In this document: piece by piece, positions 22,652 through 33,355 of the stretch
How positions within the stretch are numbered: position 1 is the stretch's first letter
Layout of the letters: each line of letters starts with the position of its first letter
Assembly (NCBI GenBank): GCA_963575745.1
Contig: CAUYUJ010014362.1
Span: 193,041-257,040, forward strand
Length of the DNA: 64,000 nt
Direction of reading: 5' to 3'
From: Prorocentrum cordatum
Lineage: Eukaryota; Sar; Dinophyceae; Prorocentrales; Prorocentraceae
The notes under the pieces: generated by a model
Told to the model about the DNA's origin: nothing
Database searches by the model: none
The model's input: only the letters and a program-made list of their open reading frames with translations
Translations under genes and position numbers: made by a program

Positions 22652-22857
22652 CTCGGGCAGAGGGCGGGGCGGGGGCCGTCGACGAGGCGGACGCGGGAAG
22701 GGCGGGGGGGGAGGGCAAAAGAAAGGGGGGGGGGAGGACAAGGAGGACGACGACGACGCCGACGAGGGAGAGGAGCGGGAGGAGGCGGGAGAGGACAACG
22801 AGGCGGATGTCATCCCAGATGTGTCCAACTGAAAACTGGAATTTCCACAACAGGTGT

Positions 22858-22936
22858 TTTATCAGCGCTTCCCGCCCTGCGGGCGTCACGCGGGGTTCCC
22901 GCGCGGTGTCCGCCGAGGGCGGGAAGCGCGGATAAA
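22858..22936. repeat. Inverted repeat with 21-bp arms
   Basis: TTTATCAGCGCTTCCCGCCC and a further T (22,858-22,878) pair with 22,916-22,936 at 20 of 21 positions, with a nested GCGGG/CCCGC hairpin in the loop. The candidate is a small foldback element or an RNA hairpin. Confidence 0.75.
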
Positions 22937-24030
22937 TGCGCCCAAAATTACCCAACATGGTTCCCAAAGGGTCCCAGGTAGCTCAAGATTGCCCCCGAAA
23001 CGCCGCAACGCACCCCAGGATTGTCCAACGCAAAGATTGCAAACCTTGCCTGCGCAACCCACCCGGTGGACTGCGCAATCCACCCCCTTTCAGGACCTCT
23101 GCTTGGGTCCGTCTTCCGACGCTCAATGCGCAGGGGGGCACGCACTCCACCCCGCCAGACTTTCTGGCTGGGGCAGCTCCTGCAAAACTTCGAAATTCAC
23201 ACGTTTCCGCGCCCCGGGCCTCGCGCTTTCGGGGGGATGTGCCAGGGAAATGCGCCGGGAGTGCGCGCCAAGGAGCGCGGTCCCTGGCACCGCGCCGCGG
23301 GTGGGGGCAGGGGGGGGGGGCCACGGGCTAGCTGGGGGGCGTGCCAGGGGGTGGGGGGGGGGGGGCGGCGGGCCGACGAGGAAATCCTAGGAACCCGTGG
23401 AGCAGAGCTGCCCCCTGAGCGGGCCGCACGCGCACACCACAAGCGGAATTGCCGGGCAAATTCCCACCCGCCGCGTGAGGCGAGGCTCCCACTCGAGCGC
23501 TGGCCCCAGTTCTTGACGCAATGCCGATCGCACTTCCAGTTGCAAGTCTGGCCACGATTCCGCCCAGGCCCCCGGGGTTCCGAGAGGTCCCGAAGTCTAT
23601 CTGGACGGGTTCTGCACCGCCCGGGGGGCGGGGCCCATACCGGGGGTGTCGGGGGAGGGGGGGGCACGCGCAAGCACGGCTTGTGAAACTCTCGGCGATC
23701 CGTGGGCCTACCGGTGGCCTCGCCGCCCTTGAAGTGGCGGCGGGCCTGGCCGCCGCGGACCTCGCGCGGAACAGGCTGGCCGCTGACGCACGGGCGGGCA
23801 GGGGAGGACGGGCTTTCTTTTGCATCAACGACATCGCCTCCAGATCCTGACAGAGCAGTACAGACAACCTGCAGCGGAGGGAGATGCAGGCTGCGCCGAG
23901 CGGCAAAAACCAGACGGCTCAAGAGAATTCCGATTGTGATCCCATGTGGCCCAGGAGCACCGCGAGGCAACTCCATACTGCATCCAACACGGCAGCATAT
24001 ATTTTAACAACAGCGGCATGCAGAGAGGCG
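22937..24030. other. Unassigned GC-rich stretch
   Basis: A minus-strand frame is open from 23,197 to 23,976 but is Pro/Arg-rich and has no motif. G-runs at 23,306-23,370. I see no supported gene. Confidence 0.4.
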
Positions 24031-24032
24031 AT

Positions 24033-25145
24033 CCGCCGACCCTGTCGGCGTGTGCGAGGTCATTGTCTGCTCGAGGCGTCGTCTCCGTCGGTCGTCGTCT
24101 CCGTCGTCCCCCTTCCCTGCGCCCTCATCCTGAAGCATGTCAACGAACCACAAATCTAGCAATGCCGTGATCGAGTCGAAGGGGAGCCCCGTCCCTTTGA
24201 TCCCTCCCCCGTCGGGTGGGGGAGGGGCATCGTCCCGCGGTCACTCCTTCCGTCCTCTCTCCTCCCCCTCCTCCTTCACCCTGCATCAGTCGACCGTTTC
24301 GGCACACCCCTCACACGGTTCGTGGACACATAGGGAGCTCCACCCAAGGCCCCAGTGGCGCAGCCCGCATGTGGGTGACAGCCCCGCTTCGGCACACCCC
24401 TCACACGCTTCGTGGCCCCATAGGGAGCTCCACCCCCGTTTCGGTACAACCCTCACACGTTTCGTGGCCCCATGAGGAGCTCCACCAAAGGCCCCAGTGG
24501 CGCAGCCCGCATGTGGGCGACCCCTCCGTTTCGGCACACCCCTCACACCTTTCATGGCCCCACAGGGAGCTCCACCTCAGGCCCCATTGGCGCAGTTCGC
24601 ATGGGGGCGTTGCCCCGTAGGGAGTTCCACCTCAGACGGTACTCACAATTGCGGTACTAACAAGTGCATAGGGTTGTAGGTTCTTCGCCAGGCTAATTAT
24701 AAAGATTGGGGCGTTCTCGCCTGTTCCACTTCCCGCCGCTCCAAGACGGCGCAAGAGGCCCCCAAGATCGCCGCAAGACGGCCCAAGAGGCCCCCAAGAG
24801 GGCCCCGAAACAGCCCAAGAGGACCCCTGGAGAGCCCAGAACGCCTCCAGCGCGGCCCAGAAGGCCATCAAAACGGCTCCGAGAGCGTGCTCAGACGGGG
24901 GACCCGAACGGACATTTCGAGCCCTCAGCCCCGAGAGGCTCCCAGAAGGGCCCAAGATGTGGCCCAAGATGTTCCCAAGAGGCCCCCAGAGGCCCACAAG
25001 AGGTCCCCAGAAAGCCAAGTCCCCCGAGAGCCTTCGGAAGAGACCCCAAAAAGCATCCCCGAGGACTCTGGCCGACGTCAGCGTCGTCGTCGTCGTCGCC
25101 GCCGCCATTGTCGTCGTCGTCGTCGTCTCCCTTCAGGGTCGGCGG
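24033..25145. mobile_element. TIR-bounded composite element, copy 1
   Basis: Perfect 11-bp inverted ends, CCGCCGACCCT (24,033-24,043) and AGGGTCGGCGG (25,135-25,145), match those of copy 2 at 54.86-55.88 kb. Shared internal blocks include a GTCGTC tract, GTCGAAGG then CCCGTCCCTTTGATC, a GTTCTCGCC linker and a CCAAGAGGCCCC minisatellite. Copy 1 additionally carries decayed 90-bp satellite and a composite-element tail (24,290-24,700), as if invaded. No transposase is present. Confidence 0.55.
24290..24700 (+). repeat. Diverged 90-bp satellite with composite-element tail
   Basis: About four units contain TTCGGCACACCCCTCACAC and TTTCGTGGCCCCATAGGGAG variants. The tail CACAATTGCGGTACT to CTTCGCCAGGCTAATT follows. 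These are older copies than the arrays at 29.7 and 35.7 kb. No head was found upstream. Confidence 0.65.
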
Positions 25146-25474
25146 CACCGGCCGTAAGGCCTTCGCAATAGCAGCAATGGATAACCGAACACATGAAAAC
25201 AAACATATAGAGAAAACAGTAAGGCACGAGGGGAAAGGGCGGGGGAGGGACGAGGCGGTTAGGGCCAAAGGTGAAAGAGAAAAGGAAGGAGAGAAGAAGA
25301 CAGAAGATATCAAGAAAGGCTCGCATCACCTCCAACGCCGTACCCGTCTCACCCATCTTACGAATGAGGCAACCGCGAAGTGTTGGCAAGAGTGGGCATC
25401 GTTTCGACGGCACGCGGTCTATTTGCCCGCGCCTACATGTTGATTACTAGATATACCCAGGACGTCCTCCAATT
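25146..25474. other. Unassigned stretch
   Basis: Purine-rich, nothing recognised. Confidence 0.35.
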
Positions 25475-25535
25475 GTTCCCAACCATCCTGTGGTATTGGG
25501 TCCTCGCTTTGAGGAAACAGCGCTCTGATCCCCCC
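25475..25535 (+). repeat. Solo composite-element head
   Basis: GTTCCCAACCATCCTGTGG followed by TATTGGGTCCTCGCTTTG matches the head of the 29.6 and 35.4 kb elements. No satellite or tail follows. Confidence 0.6.
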
Positions 25536-25589
25536 CTCCCCCTCCCCCCTGCGGTAAGTTTTAGCCGAGCGCTTCACATTGTGCGCGTG

Positions 25590-25795
25590 GCGAGATCGCG
25601 GACCCGCTTCCGAGTCGCTGTCGCAGGGGGAGGGAAGAGGGGGGGGGGAATCAGAGCCAAACCACATCATAAAAAGTAGTCCTTTCCACGGATCGCGGAC
25701 CCTCTTCCGAGGCGCAGTCGCAGGGGGAGGGAAGAGGGGGAGGTGAATCGCAGTCAAGCCGCATCATAAGGATTAGTCCTTTCCACGGGTACCTC
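25590..25795. repeat. About 97-bp tandem repeat, two copies
   Basis: Units begin GATCGCGGACCC at 25,593 and 25,690 and contain GTCGCAGGGGGAGGGAAGAG and TAGTCCTTTCCACGG. Confidence 0.75.
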
Positions 25796-25867
25796 TGCAT
25801 GCTTGCCTCTCGGCCCATCATGGGCCATAGCATTCCAGACGTGGCTTCGATTTGGGCGGCCGAGGGT

Positions 25868-25898
<31 letters not shown>

Positions 25899-26450
25899 GA
25901 GAGAGAGAGAAAAAGAGGCAGGGGCAAGTGAGGAGGAAGATGGACGGGAGGGGAAGAGCGAGAGAACAACAGGAGCGACAGGGACAGGGAGGAACAGCAG
26001 TAGGGGAGCCGATGGCTTCGTGGACCACCCAGAGAATGCCACCATCGTGGGCCCTGAAGAGGAGGAACAAGCAGCAGCGGCAGCAGCATCACAAGGACGG
26101 AGGAGCATGGAACAGCGGCAGCAGCAGCAGCAGCAGCACGAGGATGGATAAGGATCGAGGAGCAGCGGCAGCAGCAGGACGAGGAGGACCGGGGAGGGAC
26201 ACGAGCAGCGAGAGGGAGGGGGGCGATGGGGAGGGCGACGACGAACGGGAGGAGGGCGAGCGAGGGCGAGGGAGTGGGGAGGAGGGGCGTCGGGACGGGC
26301 AGGGAGGGGGAGGGGGAGGACGAGAAGGACGACGAGGGGCATCTGCTAAAAACTCAAACTCTTCCTCCTCCTCCTCCTCCTCCGCCTCCGCCTCCGCCTC
26401 CGCCGATGCCTGCTCCTCCTCCTGGTCCTGCTCCTGCTCGAGGAGGCAAA
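25868..26450. repeat. CAG, GA and GGA tracts, then CTC/CCGCCT
   Basis: Several short triplet arrays in the intron between exons c and d, close to exon c; protein frames are low-complexity. Confidence 0.8.
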
Positions 26451-26499
26451 CGGATGGCAGGAGAGGGGGGGGCGCCGCCGAAAGCGGGTTGGCGGGGTC

Positions 26500-26560
26500 C
26501 ATATGCGCGCCGCCGACGGGAACTGGCTGACCTGGCGCAGCCCGTCCCTGGCCGAGGCCC
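26500..26560 (-). CDS. CSTF3: CSTF3-like exon c (HAT repeat 1-2, QFPSAARIW)
   Basis: It reads ASARDGLRQVSQFPSAARIW on the minus strand, matching the AR...L..QFPS..RFW block of CstF-77. A 100-190 nt pure pyrimidine tract on the gene strand (the GGA array at 26.57-26.76 kb on the plus strand) runs straight into the AG acceptor. The exon ends ATATG before GACCCC, a GA donor. The last two bases join the first base of exon d to make the Trp codon. The acceptor phase does not fit exon b directly, so a 3n+1 nt exon is probably missing before it. Confidence 0.6.
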
Positions 26561-26569
26561 CTCCCCCCA

Positions 26570-26760
26570 AGGAGGAGGAGGAGGAGGAGGAGGAGGAGGA
26601 GGAGGAGGAGGAGGAGGAGGAGGAGGAGGAGGAGGAGGGAGGAGGAGGAGGGAGGAGGGAGGAGGGAGGAGGGAGGAGGGAGGAGGGAGGAGGGAGGAGG
26701 GAGGAGGGAGGAGAAGGAGGAGGAGGAGACAGGAGGAGGAGAAGGAGGAGGAAACAAGTC
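26570..26760. repeat. (GGA)n / (GGAGGGA)n array at the exon c acceptor
   Basis: On the gene strand this is an uninterrupted pyrimidine tract ending about 10 bases before the exon c acceptor. It probably serves as its polypyrimidine tract. Confidence 0.9.
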
Positions 26761-27780
26761 GGCACATACACGGCCCTCCTCCCAGGAGGAGCATAAGACA
26801 CATCTGCCGAACCGAAGGCGGAACGTTCCCTCGCGCACGCGACTGTGCAGCGGGCAGGGCGAGCAGCCAGAGCTCAGACGGACGCCTGAAGGACCTGAAC
26901 CAGAATGGGTAAGGAGCAGGAGCAGGAGGGGCACGAGGGGGAGGGATGGAGTAGATCGGACAAGACATATGCCAGCGCTACGCGTGCGGGCACGCTCGAC
27001 CATCGACAATCGCCCCCCCCCCCCCGGAGAGGCGAGCCCAATGCGAGAAGAGACATGGTGTTGCCCGTGGGATCTCAGTCCTCTGACGTGGGATGCAGCG
27101 GAGGGGCGCCACTCCGAATGCAGAGTCGCCTTCAACGCATTTGACGCAATCTGGGGGAACTCGCATCCCTCCCCCGACCACGCCCCCTACTGCGAGGTCC
27201 GCCATCAATCGTGCCGTGCCGATCTTGCCGAGTTCGTTTCGCAGCTTCTTGCGGCGGGTCGACGCCTGGTGGGTCGAGGCGCGCTACTGCCGCCATCGGC
27301 GGCCCCATCTGATATGCAGACCCGCGGAACCCCGCGTTTTCGAAAGGGAACGCTGGCGCATCGAAGCAAATTGCGTCCCTGGCGCGATTCTTCGAATATC
27401 CGAGCGTCGAGATCTTCAGGCCCACTTGTGAGTGTTGTTTGCCCGTGATCACGCCGTCGCCCGACCTGGTCTGAGGGTAGGGGGCGACGAAATCAACGTG
27501 CGCATCCTGATCGCACACCCACCCGGCATCCACCAACATCGCCAATAGAATCGCTGGAACACGTCATCTCTGCCGTCACGTCGAGCTCCGCGGACAGGCG
27601 CAGGCCAAGGCAGGGTGCACGACGGGCGCGGATGGTTCGCCTCCGCAGCGCGTCCGCAGAGGCGCGGCCCAGCAGTAACAGCTCCAAACAACTACACGCG
27701 CCAACGCCGCGTGGTATTTGCAGCGCTGCGGCGTCAACAATTCCTCAGCATAAGCCAAGCTCGGTGTAGCTGTCTCCTGG
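26761..27780. other. Low-repeat intronic stretch
   Basis: A minus patch near 26.86 kb (PSELWLLALPAAQ) resembles a HAT helix but duplicates exon b in position. A plus patch near 27.11-27.28 kb (CRVAFNAFDAIWGNSHPSPD) looks protein-like. Neither is supported well enough to call. Confidence 0.3.
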
Positions 27781-27789
27781 CACGGTATT

Positions 27790-28210
27790 CAGACGTATGA
27801 CACCACTCCGCAATTAGCTGAGCACTTAGCGTCAGAGGTTGCGAGGGAACTCCGACGAACCTCAGCAATAGGCGGCTAAGAGCTTCGGACGTAGTTGACA
27901 ACTCGAGTTTGTCAATTAGCTGAGTGCTTAGCGCTGGCTGACACTAGACTTGTAGGGCAAGAACTCAAGAAGATTATAAATTTTGAAGCGGTGCCAAACA
28001 AGTACAGGACTGGTAGGTCGAACAGTATGTACTGACTTAAATATACTGACTTAAGCACTTAGCTGGTGGCGCTACGTCTACTCAGACTTGCGATCTATCA
28101 TCGTGATGAAGTGCTTGGCGACGTACACACAATCCCTGCAAACTAGTAAGTAGACGTAGACGCACCTAGAAAGATGTGACCAACAATTAGGCATGACTTG
28201 AAAGACTCTC
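27790..28210. repeat. AT-richer island with TTAGCTGAG direct repeats
   Basis: AATTAGCTGAGCACTTAGCG (27,812-27,831) and a copy differing at two bases (27,914-27,933) lie 102 bp apart; a partial AAGCACTTAGCTGG occurs near 28,053. No gene was seen. Confidence 0.6.
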
Positions 28211-28860
28211 AACAATATGCTAAGAGCGAGGAAGCAAAACCTTGGAAGCCCGCTACATATACTTCGAAAGGCACTGGCCAACCAATACAGGAGAGGAACG
28301 CATCGGGATGAGAGCAGGACGGGAGGAGCGTGTGATGCAGGGGAGTGGACCAGAGTATGGAGGAGTGGCGGAGTGACAGGCGTAGGGAGAAGTACGATGC
28401 AGGAGAGGACTGAGCTGGAGGAGAGGAATGAGATGCAGAAGAGAGGGGTGGAGTGCCGATGCAGGGGAAGGAGGATGCAAGAATGGGGTGAAGAGTAGAA
28501 TGGATACTAGTAGTTGGCTGGAAGCTGAGCAAGGCGAAGAATGGGGAGGAGCGGGGATACGTGTGTTGTGTGGTGCCTGTGAATGGGGAGGAGTGGGAGG
28601 AGTGGGTAACGTGGTGCCTGGAAGCGGAGTGGAGTGGAACGGAGTGGAAGTAGAGTGGAGTGGCCTCGGGAACAGATGGATGGGGACACTGGGAGGAAAC
28701 TGCGGGAGCGGGCCAGATTAAGGATGATGTGAGGCAAGTGTAGAGGTCGCTTGAACAGGAAAGAGGAGTGGGGAGAATTGCGAAGACGACAAGAAGAGAC
28801 GGGTAGAGCGGAGCGGGGTGGAGTGGGGTGAGGAGTTGGGAGGGAGGTGGGATCATGCAA
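28211..28860. other. Purine-rich intronic stretch
   Basis: GGAGTGGAG-type words, no product. Confidence 0.4.
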
Positions 28861-28864
28861 AACC

Positions 28865-29245
28865 TTCCACTCCTCCTCTCTCTCCTCGGTCCTCGATCCT
28901 CCTCTTCGAACCTCCTCCCCATCCTCCTCGAACCTTCTCGCCCTTTTCGATCCTCCTCGATCCTCGATTCTCGATCCTCGGTCCTCCTCCAGGATCCTCC
29001 TCCTTCCTCCTCCTCCGCCTCCTCAACCCTCCTCGATCCTCGATCGTCCTCGACCCTCTATCCTTCTCTTCGATCCTCTCCTCTTTCTCTTCCTCCTCCA
29101 CGGTTCTCGGTCCTCGATCCTGGATCCTCCTCCTCCTCCTCCTCCTCGATCCTCCTCCTTCCTCCTTCTCCCCGGTCCTCGATTATCCTTCTGTTCTTCC
29201 TCGTCGATGCTCCTCGTCGATTCTCAATATTCGATCCTCCCCCTC
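28865..29245. repeat. CCTC/GATCCTC tract
   Basis: Degenerate TCCTCGATCCTC units over 380 bp; frames are Ser/Pro/Leu nonsense. Confidence 0.85.
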
Positions 29246-29324
29246 CTCCAAGAGTAAGGGCAGCAGAGGAGGCCTGTGGAAACGAGGGGGCGTCGAGCAC
29301 CAGTGAGTTTGTTAAAGCCAGCTT

Positions 29325-29430
29325 GGGGAAGGGGCCCTGTCTAATGGAGGGTGCTGTGCAGCACAGGGGGCCCGTGCAGGGGGCGCGTCTAGCACCAAGG
29401 ATTTGTTTTATCAAGGGGCCCAAGGACACA
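29325..29430. repeat. Dispersed repeat left of element II, copy 1
   Basis: Shares CTGTCTAATGGAGGGTGCTG and GCGTCTAGCACCAAGG with 31,690-31,790 in direct orientation, so the two copies bracket the composite element at 29,590-31,660. A (CA)n follows at 29,430. Confidence 0.65.
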
Positions 29431-29489
29431 CACACACACACACACACACATAACTACACACACGTAAATACATACAAATCCAAAACTTC

Positions 29490-29580
29490 CCCATATTTTC
29501 CCATAGTTTCTGGGTTTTCGTCCGTCTTTTCCCCCACTTCTCGTATTCTCCCACATGTTCCTGGGAGTCGACGATTAATT
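29490..29580. repeat. Dispersed 85-bp repeat, copy 1
   Basis: Shares TTCTGGGTTTTCGTC, TTCCCCCACTTC and GTCGACGA with 41,560-41,640. It immediately precedes the head of element II. Confidence 0.6.
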
Positions 29581-29589
29581 TTGTCTGTA

Positions 29590-31660
29590 TTTCCAAACCA
29601 TCCTGTGGTGTTGGGTCCTCGTTTTGAAAAGACAGCGCCCCGCGTCCCACCTTCTCCTCCTCCTCTCCTCCGTGCTGCCGTCCGCATGCGTCCCGCACAC
29701 CCATTTCGGCACACCCCTCACACGTTTCGTGGCCCCATAGGGAGCTCCACCGAAGGCCCCATGGCTGCCGTCCGCATGCGTCCCGCACACCCATTTCGGC
29801 ACACCCCTCACACGTTTCGTGGCCCCACAGGGAGCTCCACCGAAGGCCCCAGTGCTGCCGTCCGCATGCGTCCCGCGGTCACACGCGTGGCCCCAGCTCC
29901 ACCCAATGCGGCACACCCCTCACACGTTTCGTGGCCCCACAGGGAGCTCCACCGAAGGCCCCAGTGCTGCCGTCCGCATGCGTCCCGCACACCCATTTCG
30001 GCACACCCCTCACACGTTTCGTGGCCCCATAGGGAGCTCCACCGAAGGCCCCATGGCTGCCGTCCGCATGCGTCCCGCACACCCATTTCGGCACACCCCT
30101 CACACGTTTCGTGGCCCCACAGGGAGCTCCACCGAAGGCCCCAGTGCTGCCGTCCGCATGCGTCCCGCACACCCATTTCGGCACACCCCTCACACGTTTC
30201 GTGGCCCCACAGGGAGCTCCACCGAAGGCCCCAGTGCTGCCGTCCGCATGCGTCCCGCACACCCATTTCGGCACACCCCTCACACGTTTCGTGGCCCCAT
30301 AGGGAGCTCCACCGAAGGCCCCATCCGCATGCGTCCCGCACACCCATTTCGGCACACCCCTCACACGTTTCGTGGCCCCACAGGGAGCTCCACCGAAGGC
30401 CCCATGGCTGCCGTCCGCATGCGTCCCGCACACCCATTTCGGCACACCCCTCACACGTTTCGTGGCCCCACAGGGAGCTCCACCGAAGGCCCCAGTGCTG
30501 CCGTCCGCATGCGTCCCGCACACCCATTCGGCACACCCCTCACACGTTTCGTGGCCCCATAGGGAGCTCCACCGAAGGCCCCATGGCTGCCGTCCGCATG
30601 CGTCCCGCACACCCATTTCGGCACACCCCTCACACGTTTCGTGGCCCCACAGGGAGCTCCACCGAAGGCCCCAGTGCTGCCGTCCGCATGCGTCCCGCAC
30701 ACCCATTTCGGCACACCCCTCACACGTTTCGTGGCCCCATAGGGAGCTCCACCGAAGGCCCCATGGCTGCCGTCCGCATGCGTCCCGCACACCCATTTCG
30801 GCACACCCCTCACACGTTTCGTGGCCCCACAGGGAGCTCCACCGAAGGCCCCAGTGCTGCCGTCCGCATGCGTCCCGCACACCCATTTCGGCACACCCCT
30901 CACACGTTTCGTGGCCCCATAGGGAGCTCCACCGAAGGCCCCATGGCTGCCGTCCGCATGCGTCCCGCACACCCATTTCGGCACACCCCTCACACGTTTC
31001 GTGGCCCCACAGGGAGCTCCACCGAAGGCCCCAGTGCTGCCGTCCGCATGCGTCCCGCACACCCATTTCGGCACACCCCTCACACGTTTCGTGGCCCCAT
31101 AGGGAGCTCCACCGAAGGCCCCATGGCTGCCGTCCGCATGCGTCCCGCACACCCATTTCGGCACACCCCTCACACGTTTCGTGGCCCCACAGGGAGCTCC
31201 ACCGAAGGCCCCAGTGCTGCCGTCCGCATGCGTCCCGCACACCAGGTGTGTGGCGTGCCGACATGGGCGTCGCGGCGCGCGGGCGCTGCCGTCGGGGTTC
31301 CCAGGGAAGCCCCCTGCAGAGGCGACGCTCAGAGTCACGAGTACCGAGAGTCACGCAGACCCAAACTGTTCACAGTCGTATACATACATTTACACTGGGC
31401 GTATCCATGCACGCATTCATGCGAATAGAATCAATCGCGCGCAGATTCATTCATAATCAGACTCGCTCGCGATCCGACTCGCACGCGCTCAAGCTTTCAT
31501 ATTCGGACCTATCGTCTTCGTTCGTGTTGTGTACACTGCCACGCATTTCGGCACACCCCTCATACGGCTCGTGGCCCCATAGGGAGCGCCACCGAAGAAG
31601 ATATTCACAATTGCGGTACTCTCAACTGCATATGGTTGGGTCCTTCGCCAGGCTAATTTT
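29590..31660 (+). mobile_element. Composite satellite element II (90-bp payload)
   Basis: The head is TTCCAAACCATCCT, TGTTGGGTCCTCGTTTTGAA (29,590-29,650). About 17 copies of a 90-bp satellite follow (29,687-31,245), then a 300-bp unique block, one outlying satellite unit (31,548-31,610) and the tail ACAATTGCGGTACT to CTTCGCCAGGCTAATT. Since 90 is a multiple of three, long frames run on both strands but encode only the repeat. Satellite variants alternate (see findings). Confidence 0.7.
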
Positions 31661-31689
31661 GTTTCCGCTCTTGATTTTAATCAGCTTGG

Positions 31690-31790
31690 AGGGAGCCTTG
31701 TCTGACAGAGGGTGCTGTGCAAGAGGAGGGGAACGTCTAGCACCAAAGGGATTTTTGGGTGACCCACAAGGGGGGCCAGCTGAAAGGGGG
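31690..31790. repeat. Dispersed repeat right of element II, copy 2
   Basis: Homologous to 29,325-29,430 (GAGGGTGCTGTGCA, CGTCTAGCACCAAAGG). Confidence 0.6.
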
Positions 31791-31799
31791 CGGTGCAAT

Positions 31800-31985
31800 A
31801 GATTTGGGGCAATGGCATTACAAATGCATTGCGCCAGATAATTGTTTTGCATTGTATTGCAATGTATTGCACGCGAATATCCAGCAATACATTTGCGCCC
31901 CGTATTGCACGCCCAAACTGTATTGCAACCCCAGAAATCGATTGCACAGAATCTATTGCACCTCCCCCTTGTCGCTGGACCCCAT
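31800..31985. other. TATTGCA motif cluster
   Basis: At least eight (T/C/G)ATTGCA or close variants lie within about 180 bp, an unusual density. No coding sense was seen. Confidence 0.55.
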
Positions 31986-32360
31986 TTGAGGTCAACCCGA
32001 GGATTGTTGAATCAGCTCGGGGCATAGATTGCCTAGGAGAAGAAGGTGATGTTCACCACATCCTACGATCGGGTTACTGTTATTATCTGGGCGCCTCTGG
32101 ATCTCCTCGTTCTCCTCCTGTTCCTCACTATCGGATCACTCAAACCTATAGAACCATCTCTCCGACCCTTCCCCGACCAACGAAACACTGATTACGGTCG
32201 TCTGCCGCGAGGGTGCCATCTGCTTGCCTCCGGTACGAAGCAAATTGAAGAAACGACAAGTGCCTGGCCAGGCTGGAGCAGGCTCCACAAGTCGTGAGCG
32301 GACGGGGCACCGTGGCGGGGCGGGAGCCGAGCCCCACGGTACCCTCGACAGCAGCAGTCC
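31986..32360. other. Unassigned spacer
   Basis: Nothing recognised. Confidence 0.35.
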
Positions 32361-32363
32361 CCC

Positions 32364-32602
<239 letters not shown>

Positions 32603-32639
32603 ATCTCGGCAGCTGCCCTCGAGGCCCACACTCAGAGAC

Positions 32640-33228
32640 CCCAGGAGGAGGGGGCGGAGGAGGAGGAGGAGGCAGGAGGCAGGAGGAGGAGGAGGGGATG
32701 CTGTGCCCGCCCGGGCCCCGCCGGCGGACGGGCGGGCACGGGGGGGGGGGGGCTGTCCGGGGGCGGGAGGGCAGGGAGGAAGTCCCCCAAGCGGGCCAGA
32801 ATAGATCGAGTCGGAGGACCGCGCTGCACCGCTGGTGCGTGGCTGACGAGCCAGCGACGCCGGGACAGAGAAGGTCGGGCACCAGATCGCGCCGCGTCGC
32901 CGATGCATCGGCGATGCGGCGTAATCCTTCGACCCCGCCCACTCTGGCCCCGTGTTCAGGCGCCCTGAAGAGGGGGCAGAAAGAGGGAGGGTAGCGCATC
33001 ACGGCTGGAGGCTGGATGCATGTGCGCGGACGAGGGGGTGAAGCCAGTAGTGAAAGGAAAGAAGGTTGCCATGACATCGGGGGGACACCATGGCCCCCGC
33101 CATGATATCCACACACCCCGAGTCCTCACCCCTCCCTGCGACGCTCCCGACACTGACCAGGCCTGACCACCTCGCCGATCCTGGCCCGGCCTCCTGAGCC
33201 CGAGATCGGCTTGATATGCCTCCCTGAC
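32640..33228. other. GC-rich spacer with a GCCGATGCATCGGC palindrome
   Basis: A perfect palindrome CGCCGATGCATCGGCG lies at about 32,899-32,914. A minus-strand patch (QRCSAVLRLDLFW, about 32,775-32,840) faintly resembles a HAT helix; not called. Confidence 0.4.
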
Positions 33229-33229
33229 T

Positions 33230-33355
33230 TTAGGTCGGGCGTGTCCCCCTACAGGCAGGTTTTGGAGAAAACTTAATAATACCCAAGACAAACTTAAAAT
33301 TGCCAAAGAAATAGTCAAAAATCATCCCCTGGTTATTTTTTCACTTAGGGGGCCA
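33230..33355. repeat. Dispersed AT-rich 120-bp repeat, copy 2
   Basis: TTAGGTCGGGCGTGTCCCCC start and A/T-rich tail, direct homologue of 10,975-11,100. Confidence 0.65.

Noticed and set aside
26840-26890. HAT-like minus patch PSELWLLALPAAQ as an extra CSTF3 exon
   Set aside because: It would duplicate the Trp helix already supplied by exon b, which matches far better; no acceptor/donor pair in phase.
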